From: an uncultured Lachnospiraceae bacterium
GTDB lineage: Bacteria; Bacillota_A; Clostridia; Lachnospirales; Lachnospiraceae
Direction of reading: 5' to 3'
Assembly: GCA_910585655.1 (NCBI GenBank)
Contig: CAJUFW010000001.1
Span: 93,081 to 117,805 of the forward strand
Length of the DNA stretch: 24,725 nt
A program made the translations under genes and the position numbers. The notes beneath the pieces are model-generated. The model searched no databases, was not told the origin of the DNA, and saw only the letters and a program-made list of their open reading frames with translations. Shown in pieces: positions 7,011 through 15,390 of this stretch; position 1 is the first letter of the stretch, and every line of letters starts with the position of its first letter.

Positions 7011-8210
7011 ATGAAATGTGTTAGAAACATAACGGAGGATTTATACTATGTAGGAGGAAACGACAGGCGGCTGCATCTGTTTGAAAACCTGTTTCCGTTG
7101 CCGTCCGGTGTTTCCTATAATTCCTACCTGCTCTTAGATGAAAAAACCGTGCTGTTTGATACGGTAGACTATGCAGTAGGACGGCAGTTTTTAGAAAATG
7201 TGGACGCTGTGTTAGACGGACGTCCGCTGGATTATATCATTATCAATCACATGGAACCGGATCACTGCGCTCTTTTGGGGCAGCTTATGGTAAAGTATCC
7301 AAACGTTACATTGGTAGGAAATGCGAAAACCTTTACTTTTCTGGGGCAGTTTTTCCAGCTTTCCGGCAAGGAGAAATGCCAGATCGTAGCAGAAGGCGAT
7401 ACACTGGAAACCGGAACGCATCGTCTGACATTTGTAATGGCGCCGATGATACATTGGCCGGAGGTTATGGTAACATATGATGAGGCAAGCCAGATCCTCT
7501 TTTCTGCCGATGCGTTCGGGACGTTTGGCGCTTTGGATGGAAAGCTGTTTGCAGACGAACAAAACGTAGGGCGGAGATGGATGGCAGAAGCCAGACGCTA
7601 TTACAGCAATATTGTAGGCAAATATGGGGCGCAGGTACAAATGCTCTTAAAAAAGGCGCCGAAGGATATAAAAATGATCTGCCCGCTGCATGGTCCGGTT
7701 TGGCGGGAAGGTTTTGAAAAGCTGTTGGCTGCCTATGACGCTTGGAGTAAGTATGAGCCGGAGGAAAAGGGAGTTGTCATTGCCTATGCTTCAATGTACG
7801 GAAATACCGAGCTGGCAGCGGAGCGGCTGGCATTGGAACTGACAGAACGTGGTGTCCGCAACCTGAAGGTATATGACGTATCAGAGACACATGTTTCACA
7901 CTTGATCAGCGAGATTTTCCGCTGTAGTCATTTGGTGCTGGCAGCGCCGACCTACAACGCCGGGATTTATCCTGCGATGAAAAATCTGCTGGAGGATATG
8001 AAGGCATTAAACGTCCAGAAACGTCGGGTAGCGTTGATGGAAAACGGAAGCTGGGCGCCGATGTCCGGGAAGCTGATGCGCGCCGAACTGGAGGATATGA
8101 AAGGAATGGAACTTTTAGATCCGATGGTTTCATTAAAATCTGCATGCAAAGAAGCACAGGAAGAAGCAATCATAACGCTTGCAGAGTTGTTGGCGGCAGA
8201 GGTTTGCTAA
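7011..8210 (+). CDS. FprA-family class A flavodiiron protein (O2/NO reductase)
   Basis: The 399-residue protein has the two-domain layout of flavodiiron proteins. The metallo-beta-lactamase-like domain (about 1-245) contains the complete di-iron ligand set: H80, E82 and D84 in NHMEPDHC, H148 in IHWPEV, D167 in SADAFG, and H227 in PLHGPVW. The flavodoxin domain (about 253-399) contains the FMN phosphate loop SMYGNT at 261-266 and APTYNAG. These cytoplasmic enzymes reduce O2 to water and/or NO to N2O, protecting anaerobes; the electron donor (rubredoxin or ferredoxin) is not in this window. No class B-F extension is present. The gene has its own promoter and a structured leader. The AraC regulator gene starts 1 bp after its stop. 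Confidence 0.93.
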   Translation: MKCVRNITEDLYYVGGNDRRLHLFENLFPLPSGVSYNSYLLLDEKTVLFDTVDYAVGRQFLENVDAVLDGRPLDYIIINHMEPDHCALLGQLMVKYPNVTLVGNAKTFTFLGQFFQLSGKEKCQIVAEGDTLETGTHRLTFVMAPMIHWPEVMVTYDEASQILFSADAFGTFGALDGKLFADEQNVGRRWMAEARRYYSNIVGKYGAQVQMLLKKAPKDIKMICPLHGPVWREGFEKLLAAYDAWSKYEPEEKGVVIAYASMYGNTELAAERLALELTERGVRNLKVYDVSETHVSHLISEIFRCSHLVLAAPTYNAGIYPAMKNLLEDMKALNVQKRRVALMENGSWAPMSGKLMRAELEDMKGMELLDPMVSLKSACKEAQEEAIITLAELLAAEVC

Positions 8211-8211
8211 T

Positions 8212-9039
8212 ATGCCGGCTTTGTTTGAACAAAGTTTTGACGTAGAGGAATTTCCGGTAAAAGCAGCCGAGATGATTGGAACACGTTCTTTTTTGTATCA
8301 TTGGCATAAGGAAGTAGAGATTCTTGTCTGCCTAGAAGGAGACGTTTCTGCCGGAATCGAGGGCGAGGCATATCATCTGGTGGAGGGCGAGCTGCTTGTG
8401 ATACCAGAACGAATCAATCATTGCCTGTTTCCGGTGGAATCCGTATCAAGGCGGCGGGTTGTAAAGTTTTCTTTGGGCTTTTTCTTAGGAGCCGAAGCTT
8501 TTCGGGAAAGTCGGGAGAGCTTTGCCAGGCTTCCCTATCACAGTCGGGAATGGTCGCCGGAGGCAGCGGCAGAAATAGCGGCGGCAGTGAAGCGGATTAG
8601 CGAAGAGTATCAGGCGGCGGGAAGCGGCTGGAAGGAGCAGGTCGCGGCAGAACTGTATCAGATAGCAGCCGTGATCTTGCGGAAGCTTCCCCGAATAGAG
8701 CGGCAGACTACAGGGAGAAAAAAGCTTCCTTTAACGAGGGTATTGGAATATCTGACCGAACATTATACCGAGGAAATCAGCCTAAAAAGCTGTGCGGCAG
8801 CCGTCGGTTTCCATGAAGGATATTTGTCTGGTTTATTTAAAAAGCAGGTAGGCGTAAGCTTTCACCGATACCTGCAAGCGCTTCGGCTGCAAAAGGCGTT
8901 GTGGCTGCTGGTACAGACCGAGCAATCTATCGAGGCGATATCCGAGCAATCCGGATTTCAGAGCGTCAAGACATTCCACCGGGTATTCCGTGAGGAGTAT
9001 GGCAGCTCGCCAGGAGCGTGGAGAAAAAAGAATTTTTAG
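8212..9039 (+). CDS. AraC-family transcriptional regulator with N-terminal cupin
   Basis: From ATG 8212 the protein is 275 residues. The N-terminal part (to about 120) reads as an AraC-type cupin sensor (FLYHWHKEVEILVCLEGD, GELLVIPERINHCL). The C-terminal 100 residues form the paired HTH domain, with ISLKSCAAAVGFHEGYLSGLFKKQVG as helix set one and IEAISEQSGFQSVKTFHRVFREEYG as the family signature, ending SPGAWRK. The start is the ATG 1 bp beyond the flavodiiron stop, with AGAGG 9 nt upstream inside that gene, so the two are almost certainly co-transcribed and coupled. The cupin suggests a small-molecule ligand, commonly a sugar. Whether it controls the flavodiiron gene, the nearby dehydrogenase or the sugar genes cannot be seen. 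Confidence 0.9.
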   Translation: MPALFEQSFDVEEFPVKAAEMIGTRSFLYHWHKEVEILVCLEGDVSAGIEGEAYHLVEGELLVIPERINHCLFPVESVSRRRVVKFSLGFFLGAEAFRESRESFARLPYHSREWSPEAAAEIAAAVKRISEEYQAAGSGWKEQVAAELYQIAAVILRKLPRIERQTTGRKKLPLTRVLEYLTEHYTEEISLKSCAAAVGFHEGYLSGLFKKQVGVSFHRYLQALRLQKALWLLVQTEQSIEAISEQSGFQSVKTFHRVFREEYGSSPGAWRKKNF

Positions 9040-9042
9040 TGA

Positions 9043-9090
9043 ATGAACAGTATAAGAATGGAAACAAATAGACTGATAGTGCGACACATG
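9043..9090 (+). pseudogene. Possible remnant of a GNAT acetyltransferase N-terminus
   Basis: A short reading frame directly after the AraC gene begins MNSIRMETNRLIVRHM. The METxRLIxR pattern is the usual beginning of RimJ/RimL-type GNAT acetyltransferases. Homology appears to stop after about 16 residues, and the frame then runs through a terminator-like hairpin. There is no convincing ribosome site. It may be a deletion relic or a chance resemblance. Confidence 0.25.
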
Positions 9091-9152
9091 ATAAAAACAA
9101 TCCCAGAAGCGGGGTTGGTTTCATTGAAACAGAACGATAGCAGGAACTTAAC

Positions 9153-9191
9153 AAGGCGATATAGCCCTTATCATTTGGGCTATACCGCCTT
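9153..9191. terminator. Bidirectional hairpin between convergent genes
   Basis: AAGGCG-a-TATAGCCC pairs with GGGCTATA-c-CGCCTT around a 9-nt loop: a 14-bp stem with one mismatch, lying between the AraC gene and the convergent dehydrogenase. Flanking T-runs are weak on both strands, so termination may be partial. Confidence 0.6.
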
Positions 9192-9196
9192 GACAT

Positions 9197-10315
9197 TTAT
9201 TTCGTATCTTCAAAAATTACCTGGCGTCCGCTTCTGGCGGATTCATAGACGGCATCAAGGATTTTGGTTACAACAAATGCTTCCTCCGGCTTAACGATTA
9301 GATCACCTTTGCCTTCTACAGCATCTAACCACACCTTACATTCCACATCGTTGGCATTGACTTTTTGACCTGGGAATAAATCAACTCCACCCGCCTTGAC
9401 ATCGACCTCCATATCGACCATACGGTTGCTGATAACAGAGTTTAGGTAAAGCTTTTCATTATCGCTGCCGCCTACCCCGGTCAATTCGGCGCCTGCTTTT
9501 GTCCCGTAGAGAGAGGTAGAGGCACAACGTTCGTTGGTGCTATTTAAAATCCAGGAAGCATCAATTTTAATCAAAGAACCATCTTTCATGGTGACAAAAC
9601 CAAAGGCAGCGTCTTCTACATCATAGGTAGTATTATCCCAATTCCCCATCGGATTGCCCTGTTCTCCCGGCTTTAAACTACGACCTAGCTTTTCAAAGGT
9701 GACGCCGGTAACAGCAGCCGGCTCATAGTTTTGCATAAACCAAAGCGTCAAATCAAGAGAGTGGGTTCCAATATCAATCAATGGTCCGCCGCCCTGCTGC
9801 GCTTTGTCGGTAAAAACACCCCAGGTTGGAACGCCTCTCCTGCGGATAGCATGGGCGGTAGCGCAGTAAATTTCCCCTAGTTCCCCATCCTCGCACATCT
9901 TTTTTAAAGCCATACTGTCGGCTCGGTACCGGTTTTGATAGCCGATTGTCAAAAGCTTACCGCTGTTTTTACAGGCATCTAACATTTTTTGTGCATCTGC
10001 GGTATTGGCAGCCATCGGCTTTTCACAAAGGACATGTTTACCGCCGTTTAAGCAGGCGACTGTTAGCTCACAGTGGGAGACATTTGGCGTTAGGACATAG
10101 GCGATTTCAATTTGTGGATCGTTTGCAATTTCCCGATAATCCGTACAAACCTTAGCTCCTGGTACACCATATTCGTTCGCTGCTTTTTCTGCCCGCTCTA
10201 CAATCAAGTCGCAAAAGGCTACCAGTTCTATCCGGTCGGCTGCTTTTTTTAAGGCTGGAAGGTGTTTTTGATTGGCGATTCCGCCGCATCCGATAATCGC
10301 TGCTTTGTGTTTCAT
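9197..10315 (-). CDS. Gfo/Idh/MocA-family NAD(P)-dependent oxidoreductase
   Basis: This 372-residue protein starts with a Rossmann motif (AAIIGCGGIANQKHLPAL) and carries CEKPMAAN (conserved E-K-P) and GGGPLIDIGTHSLDLTLWFM, the D-x-G-x-H-x-x-D active-site region that includes the catalytic His. Residues TAHAIRRRGVPTWGVFTDK resemble inositol- and sugar-dehydrogenase-like members in Firmicutes. It is standard length with no cysteine insert, unlike the other family member at 3697. The start is ATG 10315 with TAGGAGGAA upstream. It is monocistronic, behind its own promoter and divergent from an orphan solute-binding lipoprotein, which may deliver a related substrate (inference). The precise substrate is unknown. 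Confidence 0.88.
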   Translation of the reverse strand: MKHKAAIIGCGGIANQKHLPALKKAADRIELVAFCDLIVERAEKAANEYGVPGAKVCTDYREIANDPQIEIAYVLTPNVSHCELTVACLNGGKHVLCEKPMAANTADAQKMLDACKNSGKLLTIGYQNRYRADSMALKKMCEDGELGEIYCATAHAIRRRGVPTWGVFTDKAQQGGGPLIDIGTHSLDLTLWFMQNYEPAAVTGVTFEKLGRSLKPGEQGNPMGNWDNTTYDVEDAAFGFVTMKDGSLIKIDASWILNSTNERCASTSLYGTKAGAELTGVGGSDNEKLYLNSVISNRMVDMEVDVKAGGVDLFPGQKVNANDVECKVWLDAVEGKGDLIVKPEEAFVVTKILDAVYESARSGRQVIFEDTK

Positions 10316-10368
10316 ACTTCATTCCTCCTAATTTAAAGTGGTTGTTTTGGTTTCGTTTTTCTGCACCT

Positions 10369-10396
10369 ATTATAACAGGCTGGCAGATTGGTACAA
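10369..10396 (-). promoter_or_regulatory. Promoter of the minus-strand dehydrogenase
   Basis: On the minus strand TTGTAC (10396-10391) and TATAAT (10374-10369), spacer 16 bp, lie 54 bp before ATG 10315. Confidence 0.6.
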
Positions 10397-10415
10397 TCCT
10401 ATTTCTTTGGGAGAA

Positions 10416-10470
10416 TGTCTCAAAAAATAGGATAATTGGAGACGTTAATGAAATCTGACAAAATGAGACA
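10416..10470. promoter_or_regulatory. Spaced inverted repeat, possible operator
   Basis: TGTCTCA (10416-10422) and its reverse complement TGAGACA (10464-10470), each followed or preceded by an A/T-run, lie just upstream of the divergent promoters. Centre-to-centre spacing is 48 bp. The pairing may be two half-sites for a looping regulator or a coincidence of 7-mers. Confidence 0.3.
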
Positions 10471-10513
10471 AAAAACATGGAAAATGTCATAGCCAAATCA
10501 GACGATTTTATTC

Positions 10514-10519
10514 TATAAT
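10514..10519 (+). promoter_or_regulatory. Candidate -10 box for the binding-protein gene
   Basis: TATAAT at 10514-10519 points to the downstream lipoprotein gene. No consensus -35 lies 16-18 bp upstream, which suggests an activator-dependent promoter or a different, unseen promoter. Confidence 0.4.
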
Positions 10520-10645
10520 ATTCTTAACACATGTGAAGGGATTACGATCCTGGCGGATTTGGTGATTACCAAGAATAAGCGGAAAAGAAGCGATAGGAAA
10601 ACGATATGTCTGTATTGTGAAAGACAGACGGAAAGGATATTGAAG

Positions 10646-12268
10646 ATGAAGAAAATACGATGGAGAAGCTGGTTAATTTGCCTGATTTTGGCTTTGAATG
10701 TGGTCTGGGCAGGCTGCGGTAAAAAACAGGAGACCGTCAATCAGGAAGAACAATCCCAGGAGGAATGGAGTTGGCCGCTTCCAGAACAAAAAGAACTTTC
10801 GATGTGGACAGCTTTTACCAATAATTATATTGATACACCAAATGAATTAAAGACCATTCAGCTCTTAGAAGAGCAGACCAATGTCCACGTCAACTGGACA
10901 GTCGTATCCGGGAATGAGGCGGCAGAAAAATTTGGATTAATGATGGCATCGGGGAATTATCCGGATTTGATTCGTGGGGTAGAGCAATATTATACCGGCG
11001 GTTTGGTGCAGGCGTGTCAGGACGGAATCATTCTAGATTTAAGTGATGTGGTAGAGCAATATATGCCAAATTATCAAACATTACGCCAACAGAGTGAAAA
11101 AGTGATGAAGGATACAACGACGGATGACGGTAAATTAGTGGCGGCTTATGTGCTGGCTTCTAAGGACGGAAAAATGATGGGAGAAAGTGTCTGGGGCGGT
11201 ATGGGGCTGCGACGAGATTGGTTGGAAGAACAGAATTTAGAGGTTCCAAAAACGATTGCCGATTGGGAGGAAGTATTGATGGTATTTCGGGACGTCTACC
11301 ATTGTGAGGCGCCGTTGATGATTGCTTCTAAAACCGGTTATGATAGCTTTCATCATTTTATTTCTGCATATGGTGTTCTGGGGGATTTTTACAATGATAA
11401 TGGTACCGTGAAATATGGTCCACTGGAACAAGGCTATCGTCAATGGATAGAATTGTTCCATAAATGGTATATAGAGGGTTTGATTGATCCCAATTTTATC
11501 AATAATGACGCCAGTTTTAGATTACTGCCCGAATATATGGCAACCGGACGGGCGGGAGCTTCTGCCACGCTTTGGGGGCATACGGCAAATGCTTTACGAA
11601 CGATGGGCTATGAACTTAACGAGGACTTTTGGATTGTCGGTGCGCCTTCTCCGATATTAAAGGAAGGGGATAAGCCGCAGGTTGGACGGGCGATGAGTGA
11701 GGAAACCAAAGAAACCGTTGCCATTACAAATAGTTGTAAGGATATAGAGCTGGCTGCTCGCTGGTTGGATCACTGGTATACCGTAGAAAATATGCGTCTG
11801 GTAAGCATTGGAATTGAGGGGGAAAGCTATATTTCAAACGGAGACGGAACCTATTCACTGACAGAGGGACTAAAACAGCAAGCAGAGAATGGAACATATG
11901 CCTCTATTCAGGATGCTTTGACCGCACAATATTCTATGTCTGGTTATGCCTTTGGTTTGTATAACTGGGATATGTGGGCGCCGATGTATGAAGGGGATCC
12001 GGCATTGGAAGCATATGATGCTTGGGCAGAGGATAGCTATGACTTGATGTTGCCGAAATGTATGACGTTGACGGAAGAGGAACAAAGGGATTTTAATACT
12101 AAATATACAGCAATTGAAACATTGGTACAGGAGATGACGATTAAATACATTACCGGAGCGGAACATTTAGATGGCTATGATGCTTTTGTAGAATCGTTAA
12201 AGACATATGGAATTGAAGACTGTATTGCTTATAAGCAGGCTGCCTTTGACCGCTATCAGGCAAGGTGA
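10646..12268 (+). CDS. YtcQ/LplA-type extracellular solute-binding lipoprotein (orphan)
   Basis: From ATG 10646 the protein is 540 residues. It has a lipoprotein signal with lipobox VWAGC and lipidated C24. The mature part is a large type 2 periplasmic-binding-protein fold, recognisable from MWTAFTNNYIDTPNE, LEEQTNVHVNWTVV, MASGNYPDLI and W-x-GMGLRRDWLEE. This resembles the oligosaccharide-binding YtcQ/LplA proteins of Paenibacillus and Clostridia (about 500-550 aa). It would be anchored outside the membrane. Usually two permease genes (YteP/YtcP type) adjoin; here none does and a strong terminator follows at once, so it must share permeases encoded elsewhere or act as a sensor-type binding protein. 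The start is chosen by AAAGGA 8 nt upstream; an upstream in-frame extension of 29 codons would spoil the signal peptide. Confidence 0.88.
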   Translation: MKKIRWRSWLICLILALNVVWAGCGKKQETVNQEEQSQEEWSWPLPEQKELSMWTAFTNNYIDTPNELKTIQLLEEQTNVHVNWTVVSGNEAAEKFGLMMASGNYPDLIRGVEQYYTGGLVQACQDGIILDLSDVVEQYMPNYQTLRQQSEKVMKDTTTDDGKLVAAYVLASKDGKMMGESVWGGMGLRRDWLEEQNLEVPKTIADWEEVLMVFRDVYHCEAPLMIASKTGYDSFHHFISAYGVLGDFYNDNGTVKYGPLEQGYRQWIELFHKWYIEGLIDPNFINNDASFRLLPEYMATGRAGASATLWGHTANALRTMGYELNEDFWIVGAPSPILKEGDKPQVGRAMSEETKETVAITNSCKDIELAARWLDHWYTVENMRLVSIGIEGESYISNGDGTYSLTEGLKQQAENGTYASIQDALTAQYSMSGYAFGLYNWDMWAPMYEGDPALEAYDAWAEDSYDLMLPKCMTLTEEEQRDFNTKYTAIETLVQEMTIKYITGAEHLDGYDAFVESLKTYGIEDCIAYKQAAFDRYQAR

Positions 12269-12289
12269 TAGTTTTTAAGTGAAAGCAAA

Positions 12290-12327
12290 AAATAAGAGGA
12301 GTGTGACAGACTCCTCTTATTTTTTTC
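12290..12327 (+). terminator. Rho-independent terminator after the binding-protein gene
   Basis: AAATAAGAGGAGT (12290-12302) pairs with ACTCCTCTTATTT (from 12310), a 13-bp perfect stem with a 7-nt loop running into a T-tract. Confidence 0.9.
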
Positions 12328-12409
12328 ACAAAATTTTGGTAAAATTATTTAAGAACGGGAATGATAAAAAATAAGGCGATGATAAGACTGCAGCAAGGAG
12401 GATGCTTTG

Positions 12410-13192
12410 ATGGAGGGAACAATCTTACAGGGGATTTTGATTCCGTTTTTAGGGACAACCTTAGGTTCTGCCTGCGTGCTGATAATGAAACATACGCTGC
12501 ATAGCTGGCTGCAAAAGGCGTTGACCGGGTTTGCTGCCGGAGTGATGGTTGCAGCCTCCATTTGGAGTCTGTTGATTCCGGCGATGGATCAGGCGGTCGG
12601 GATGGGAAAATGGGCTTTTCTTCCGGCGGTGGTAGGCTTTTGGCTTGGTATCTTGTTTTTGCTGTCATTGGACAGGCTGATTCCGCATCTGCATCAGGGC
12701 AGCGACGTTCCGGAAGGACCGCAGACTACACTCAAAAAAACGACTATGTTGGTATTAGCCGTGACTCTCCACAATATTCCGGAGGGAATGGCGGTAGGAG
12801 TGGTGTTTGCCGGATGTTTTTCCGGGGACACGACGATTACGATAGCCGGAGCCTTGACACTGGCGGTAGGAATTGCTATTCAAAATTTTCCGGAGGGGGC
12901 GATTATTTCAATGCCGCTTCGGGCAGAAGGAGTAAAAAAATCGAAGGCTTTTTTCTATGGAATATTATCCGGGATAGTAGAGCCGATCGCTGCTTTGATT
13001 ACGGTACTTGCCGCCAGTGTGATTGTTCCCATACTGCCGTATTTGCTGAGCCTTGCCGCAGGTGCAATGCTCTATGTAGTAGTAGAAGAACTGATTCCGG
13101 AAATGTCCCTGGGACGTCATTCCAATGTTGGGACAATATTTTTTTCTTTGGGCTTTACGATAATGATGGTATTGGATGTAGCGTTAGGGTAG
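12410..13192 (+). CDS. ZIP-family divalent metal transporter (GufA/ZupT-like)
   Basis: The 260-residue membrane protein has about eight hydrophobic segments. It contains the two ZIP metal-pathway motifs: HNIPEGMAVGV in TM4 and QNFPEGAIISMPLRAEG in TM5. VEELIPE is near the C-terminus. The variable loop between TM3 and TM4 contains a His-bearing segment (DRLIPHLHQGSD). ZIP proteins move Zn, Fe or Mn into the cytoplasm. ATG 12410 is preceded by AAGGAGG at 8 nt; TTG 12407 is rejected for that reason. It lies alone between a terminator and another promoter. The DtxR/MntR-like repressor 10 kb upstream is a possible regulator, but no operator is evident here. Confidence 0.9.
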   Translation: MEGTILQGILIPFLGTTLGSACVLIMKHTLHSWLQKALTGFAAGVMVAASIWSLLIPAMDQAVGMGKWAFLPAVVGFWLGILFLLSLDRLIPHLHQGSDVPEGPQTTLKKTTMLVLAVTLHNIPEGMAVGVVFAGCFSGDTTITIAGALTLAVGIAIQNFPEGAIISMPLRAEGVKKSKAFFYGILSGIVEPIAALITVLAASVIVPILPYLLSLAAGAMLYVVVEELIPEMSLGRHSNVGTIFFSLGFTIMMVLDVALG

Positions 13193-13219
13193 GGAGCGGT
13201 GAAAATATAAAATAGAAGA

Positions 13220-13247
13220 TTGAAATAAGTTTTGAGTCTGCTATAAT
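13220..13247 (+). promoter_or_regulatory. Promoter of the GNAT gene
   Basis: TTGAAA (13220-13225) and TATAAT (13242-13247), spacer 16 bp, 35 bp before ATG 13283. Confidence 0.65.
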
Positions 13248-13282
13248 AAAGATAAGGTAAGATAGAAAAGGATTGAACAATT

Positions 13283-13786
13283 ATGATAAAATATCTAGCA
13301 AATGCAGACAAGAGTTATGCCGCGGCTTATGCGGAGATTTATAATAGTGCAACGCAGCTATTTGCAGAAGACGAACGGGCGTCAATAGAAAAGGAAGCGC
13401 TTTTCTTGCTGTTGGCACAGGATGAAAGTTTCATAGAAATACAGGAGGATCAAAGCCTTAGAGCATTTCTTTGTTTTCATAGGTATGGAACGTGTTGTGA
13501 ATTGACTGCTTTATATGTAGACGGAAAGCAACAAAGAAAAGGAGTGGGAGAAAGGTTGCTACATGCCTTGGAGGAATGTTTGCCGGACGGCAGCCTTCTC
13601 TTTGCAAAGGTGTTAAAAAATGCTCCTTGGTCACTGCGTTTTTACGAAAAGAACGGATTTCGGGAGGTAGATACAAAAAGACGGCAGCAGGCGGAAGCCA
13701 TTGGGATGACGCAAAAGCCATGGTCCGTGCTTTTGTATAAACAAATAGAACAAGCAAAGGAACAGGAAACAGCCACGGATTTATAA
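13283..13786 (+). CDS. GNAT-family N-acetyltransferase
   Basis: The 167-residue protein shows the GNAT core: CELTALYVDGKQQRKGVGERLLHALEE, with the Q/R-x-x-G-x-G acetyl-CoA pyrophosphate loop (residues about 82-100), then WSLRFYEKNGFREVD (motif B, Y-E-K-x-G-F). The substrate is unknown. It has its own promoter and its terminator stem overlaps the last codons, so it is a single-gene unit. AAAGGA lies upstream of ATG 13283. Confidence 0.85.
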   Translation: MIKYLANADKSYAAAYAEIYNSATQLFAEDERASIEKEALFLLLAQDESFIEIQEDQSLRAFLCFHRYGTCCELTALYVDGKQQRKGVGERLLHALEECLPDGSLLFAKVLKNAPWSLRFYEKNGFREVDTKRRQQAEAIGMTQKPWSVLLYKQIEQAKEQETATDL

Positions 13787-13808
13787 CAAATGTGGCTGTT
13801 TCTTTTTT
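13766..13808 (+). terminator. Rho-independent terminator overlapping the GNAT stop
   Basis: GAAACAGCCAC (13766-13776) pairs with GTGGCTGTTTC (13792-13802), followed by TTTTTT. The left arm lies inside the coding region. Confidence 0.88.
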
Positions 13809-13928
13809 ACGTATATTCCGCTTTGCTTCTGGCAAGAATAAGGTCAAGAATGAGAGAGTTTGGAGGCGTAGAAAAAGCAGGGAAACTATGTGACGGCGAC
13901 TTTTCTGCGCCACAGATTGGAGGAAACT

Positions 13929-15365
13929 ATGAAAAAAGAGGATCTTAAAATGAAGAAACAAAGTATCTGGATGTTACTTTGCCTTTGTCTGGCAGTGTCT
14001 TTGCTGTTGGGAGGATGTGGGAAAAAAGAGGGCAATACAGGAAATGAAGGCAACGAAGGGAATACGGAGTTAGATGGAACGGAGGGCTCTGAGGGAGCAG
14101 ACACAGACAACGAAAGCACTGCTTCAGGGCGGGTATTTTATCTGAATTTTAAGCCGGAAGCTTCTAAGCTATGGGAAGAGCTGGCAAAAGAGTATACCGC
14201 GGAAACCGGAGTAGAAATGAAAGTGCAGACGGCTGCCAGCGGAACATACGAGCAGACCTTAAAGTCGGAAATCGCGAAAAAGGATGCGCCGAATTTGTTT
14301 CAGATCAACGGACCGGTCGGGTATCAGAACTGGAAAAATTATTGTCTGGATTTAAAGGATACGAAGCTGTATGGCTGGATGTTGGACAATACGCTGGCGG
14401 TGACAGACGGAGACGGTGTATATGGGATTCCTTATGTAGTAGAAGGATACGGTATTATTTACAACAAAGAAATTTTGGAACGCTATTTTGACTTAGATGA
14501 CCAGCAGTCCGGGATTAGTACCGTAGAGGAAATCAAAAATTTTGAAACATTAAAAGCCGTGGTGGAAGATATGACGGCTCATAAGGAGGAACTGGGTATT
14601 GACGGAGTGTTTGCTTCTACGTCTTTTGCTCAGGGTGAGGACTGGAGATGGCAGACGCATTTGGCGAATATTCCGGTGTATTATGAATTCCGGGACAAAG
14701 GAATTGGAGATGCAGATACGTTGGACTTGACCTATGCTGAAAACTTTAAAAATATTTTTGATTTGTATTTGCAAAATTCGGTGACAGAGCCTGGGATGCT
14801 AGGCAACAAATCTGTCAATGATTCGATGGCGGAGTTTGCGTTAGGACGGGCGGCTATGGTGCAGAACGGAAACTGGGGGTGGGAGCAGATCGCAGAGGTT
14901 TCCGGAAACGTGGTGGCAGAAACGGATGTTAAATTTTTACCGATTTATACCGGAGTAGAGGGAGAAGAGAATCAGGGGTTATGTGTTGGAACAGAAAACT
15001 TTTTTGCGGTCAACAGCCGTGCCTCAAAAGAAGATCAGAAAGCGGCGATTGACTTTTTGGAATGGTTGTTTCAATCGGAAAAGGGAAAGAGCTATGTAAC
15101 GGAAAAATTTGGATTTATCACACCGTTTAATACGTTTGAAGAATCAGAAAAGCCGCAGGATCCTCTGGCGCAGGAGGTTATCCACTATATGGAGAATCCG
15201 AACCTTACGGCAGTAAGCTGGAATTTTACGGCTTTTCCAAGCCAGACCTTTAAGGATAAGCTAGGGGCTGCATTGTTAGAATATACACAAGGGCGTAAAA
15301 GCTGGGAAGAAGTAACCGAGGTATTTCGTAACGAATGGGCGGAGGAAAAACGACAGATACAATAA
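13929..15365 (+). CDS. Carbohydrate ABC transporter substrate-binding lipoprotein (family 1 SBP)
   Basis: From ATG 13929 the protein is 478 residues, with a signal peptide and lipobox LLLGGC (lipidated C30). A Gly/Glu/Asn/Thr-rich linker of about 45 residues follows (two GNEGN repeats) and then a MalE-like solute-binding domain (LYLNFKPEA-type start, GPVGYQNWKNY, VYGIPYVVEGYGIIYNKEIL, MAEFALGRAAMVQNGNW, FFAVNSRASKEDQKAAIDFLEWLF). It captures a sugar or oligosaccharide outside the cell for the two permeases downstream. GGAGG is 5 nt before ATG 13929; ATG 13950, with AGAGGA 7 nt upstream, is an almost equally good start giving the same mature protein. An ATG-TGA minimal frame behind a similar AGGGAAACT box lies at 13887-13892. 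Confidence 0.92.
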   Translation: MKKEDLKMKKQSIWMLLCLCLAVSLLLGGCGKKEGNTGNEGNEGNTELDGTEGSEGADTDNESTASGRVFYLNFKPEASKLWEELAKEYTAETGVEMKVQTAASGTYEQTLKSEIAKKDAPNLFQINGPVGYQNWKNYCLDLKDTKLYGWMLDNTLAVTDGDGVYGIPYVVEGYGIIYNKEILERYFDLDDQQSGISTVEEIKNFETLKAVVEDMTAHKEELGIDGVFASTSFAQGEDWRWQTHLANIPVYYEFRDKGIGDADTLDLTYAENFKNIFDLYLQNSVTEPGMLGNKSVNDSMAEFALGRAAMVQNGNWGWEQIAEVSGNVVAETDVKFLPIYTGVEGEENQGLCVGTENFFAVNSRASKEDQKAAIDFLEWLFQSEKGKSYVTEKFGFITPFNTFEESEKPQDPLAQEVIHYMENPNLTAVSWNFTAFPSQTFKDKLGAALLEYTQGRKSWEEVTEVFRNEWAEEKRQIQ

Positions 15366-15390
15366 ACAGGACAGAAAGGAAGCATATGTT

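Larger units (their letters stand above)
10316..10645. other. Divergent regulatory region between dehydrogenase and binding-protein genes
   Basis: This 330-bp gap contains no convincing gene. It holds the minus-strand dehydrogenase promoter, a TATAAT box pointing right, and a spaced inverted repeat (listed separately). Its AT-rich core (about 10400-10520) with TGTCTCA/TGAGACA arms looks like a shared operator zone. Confidence 0.5.

Noticed and set aside
13458..13961. A 167-codon minus-strand frame across the GNAT gene and beyond.
   Set aside because: Antisense to a clear GNAT gene and crossing its terminator; no recognisable motif.
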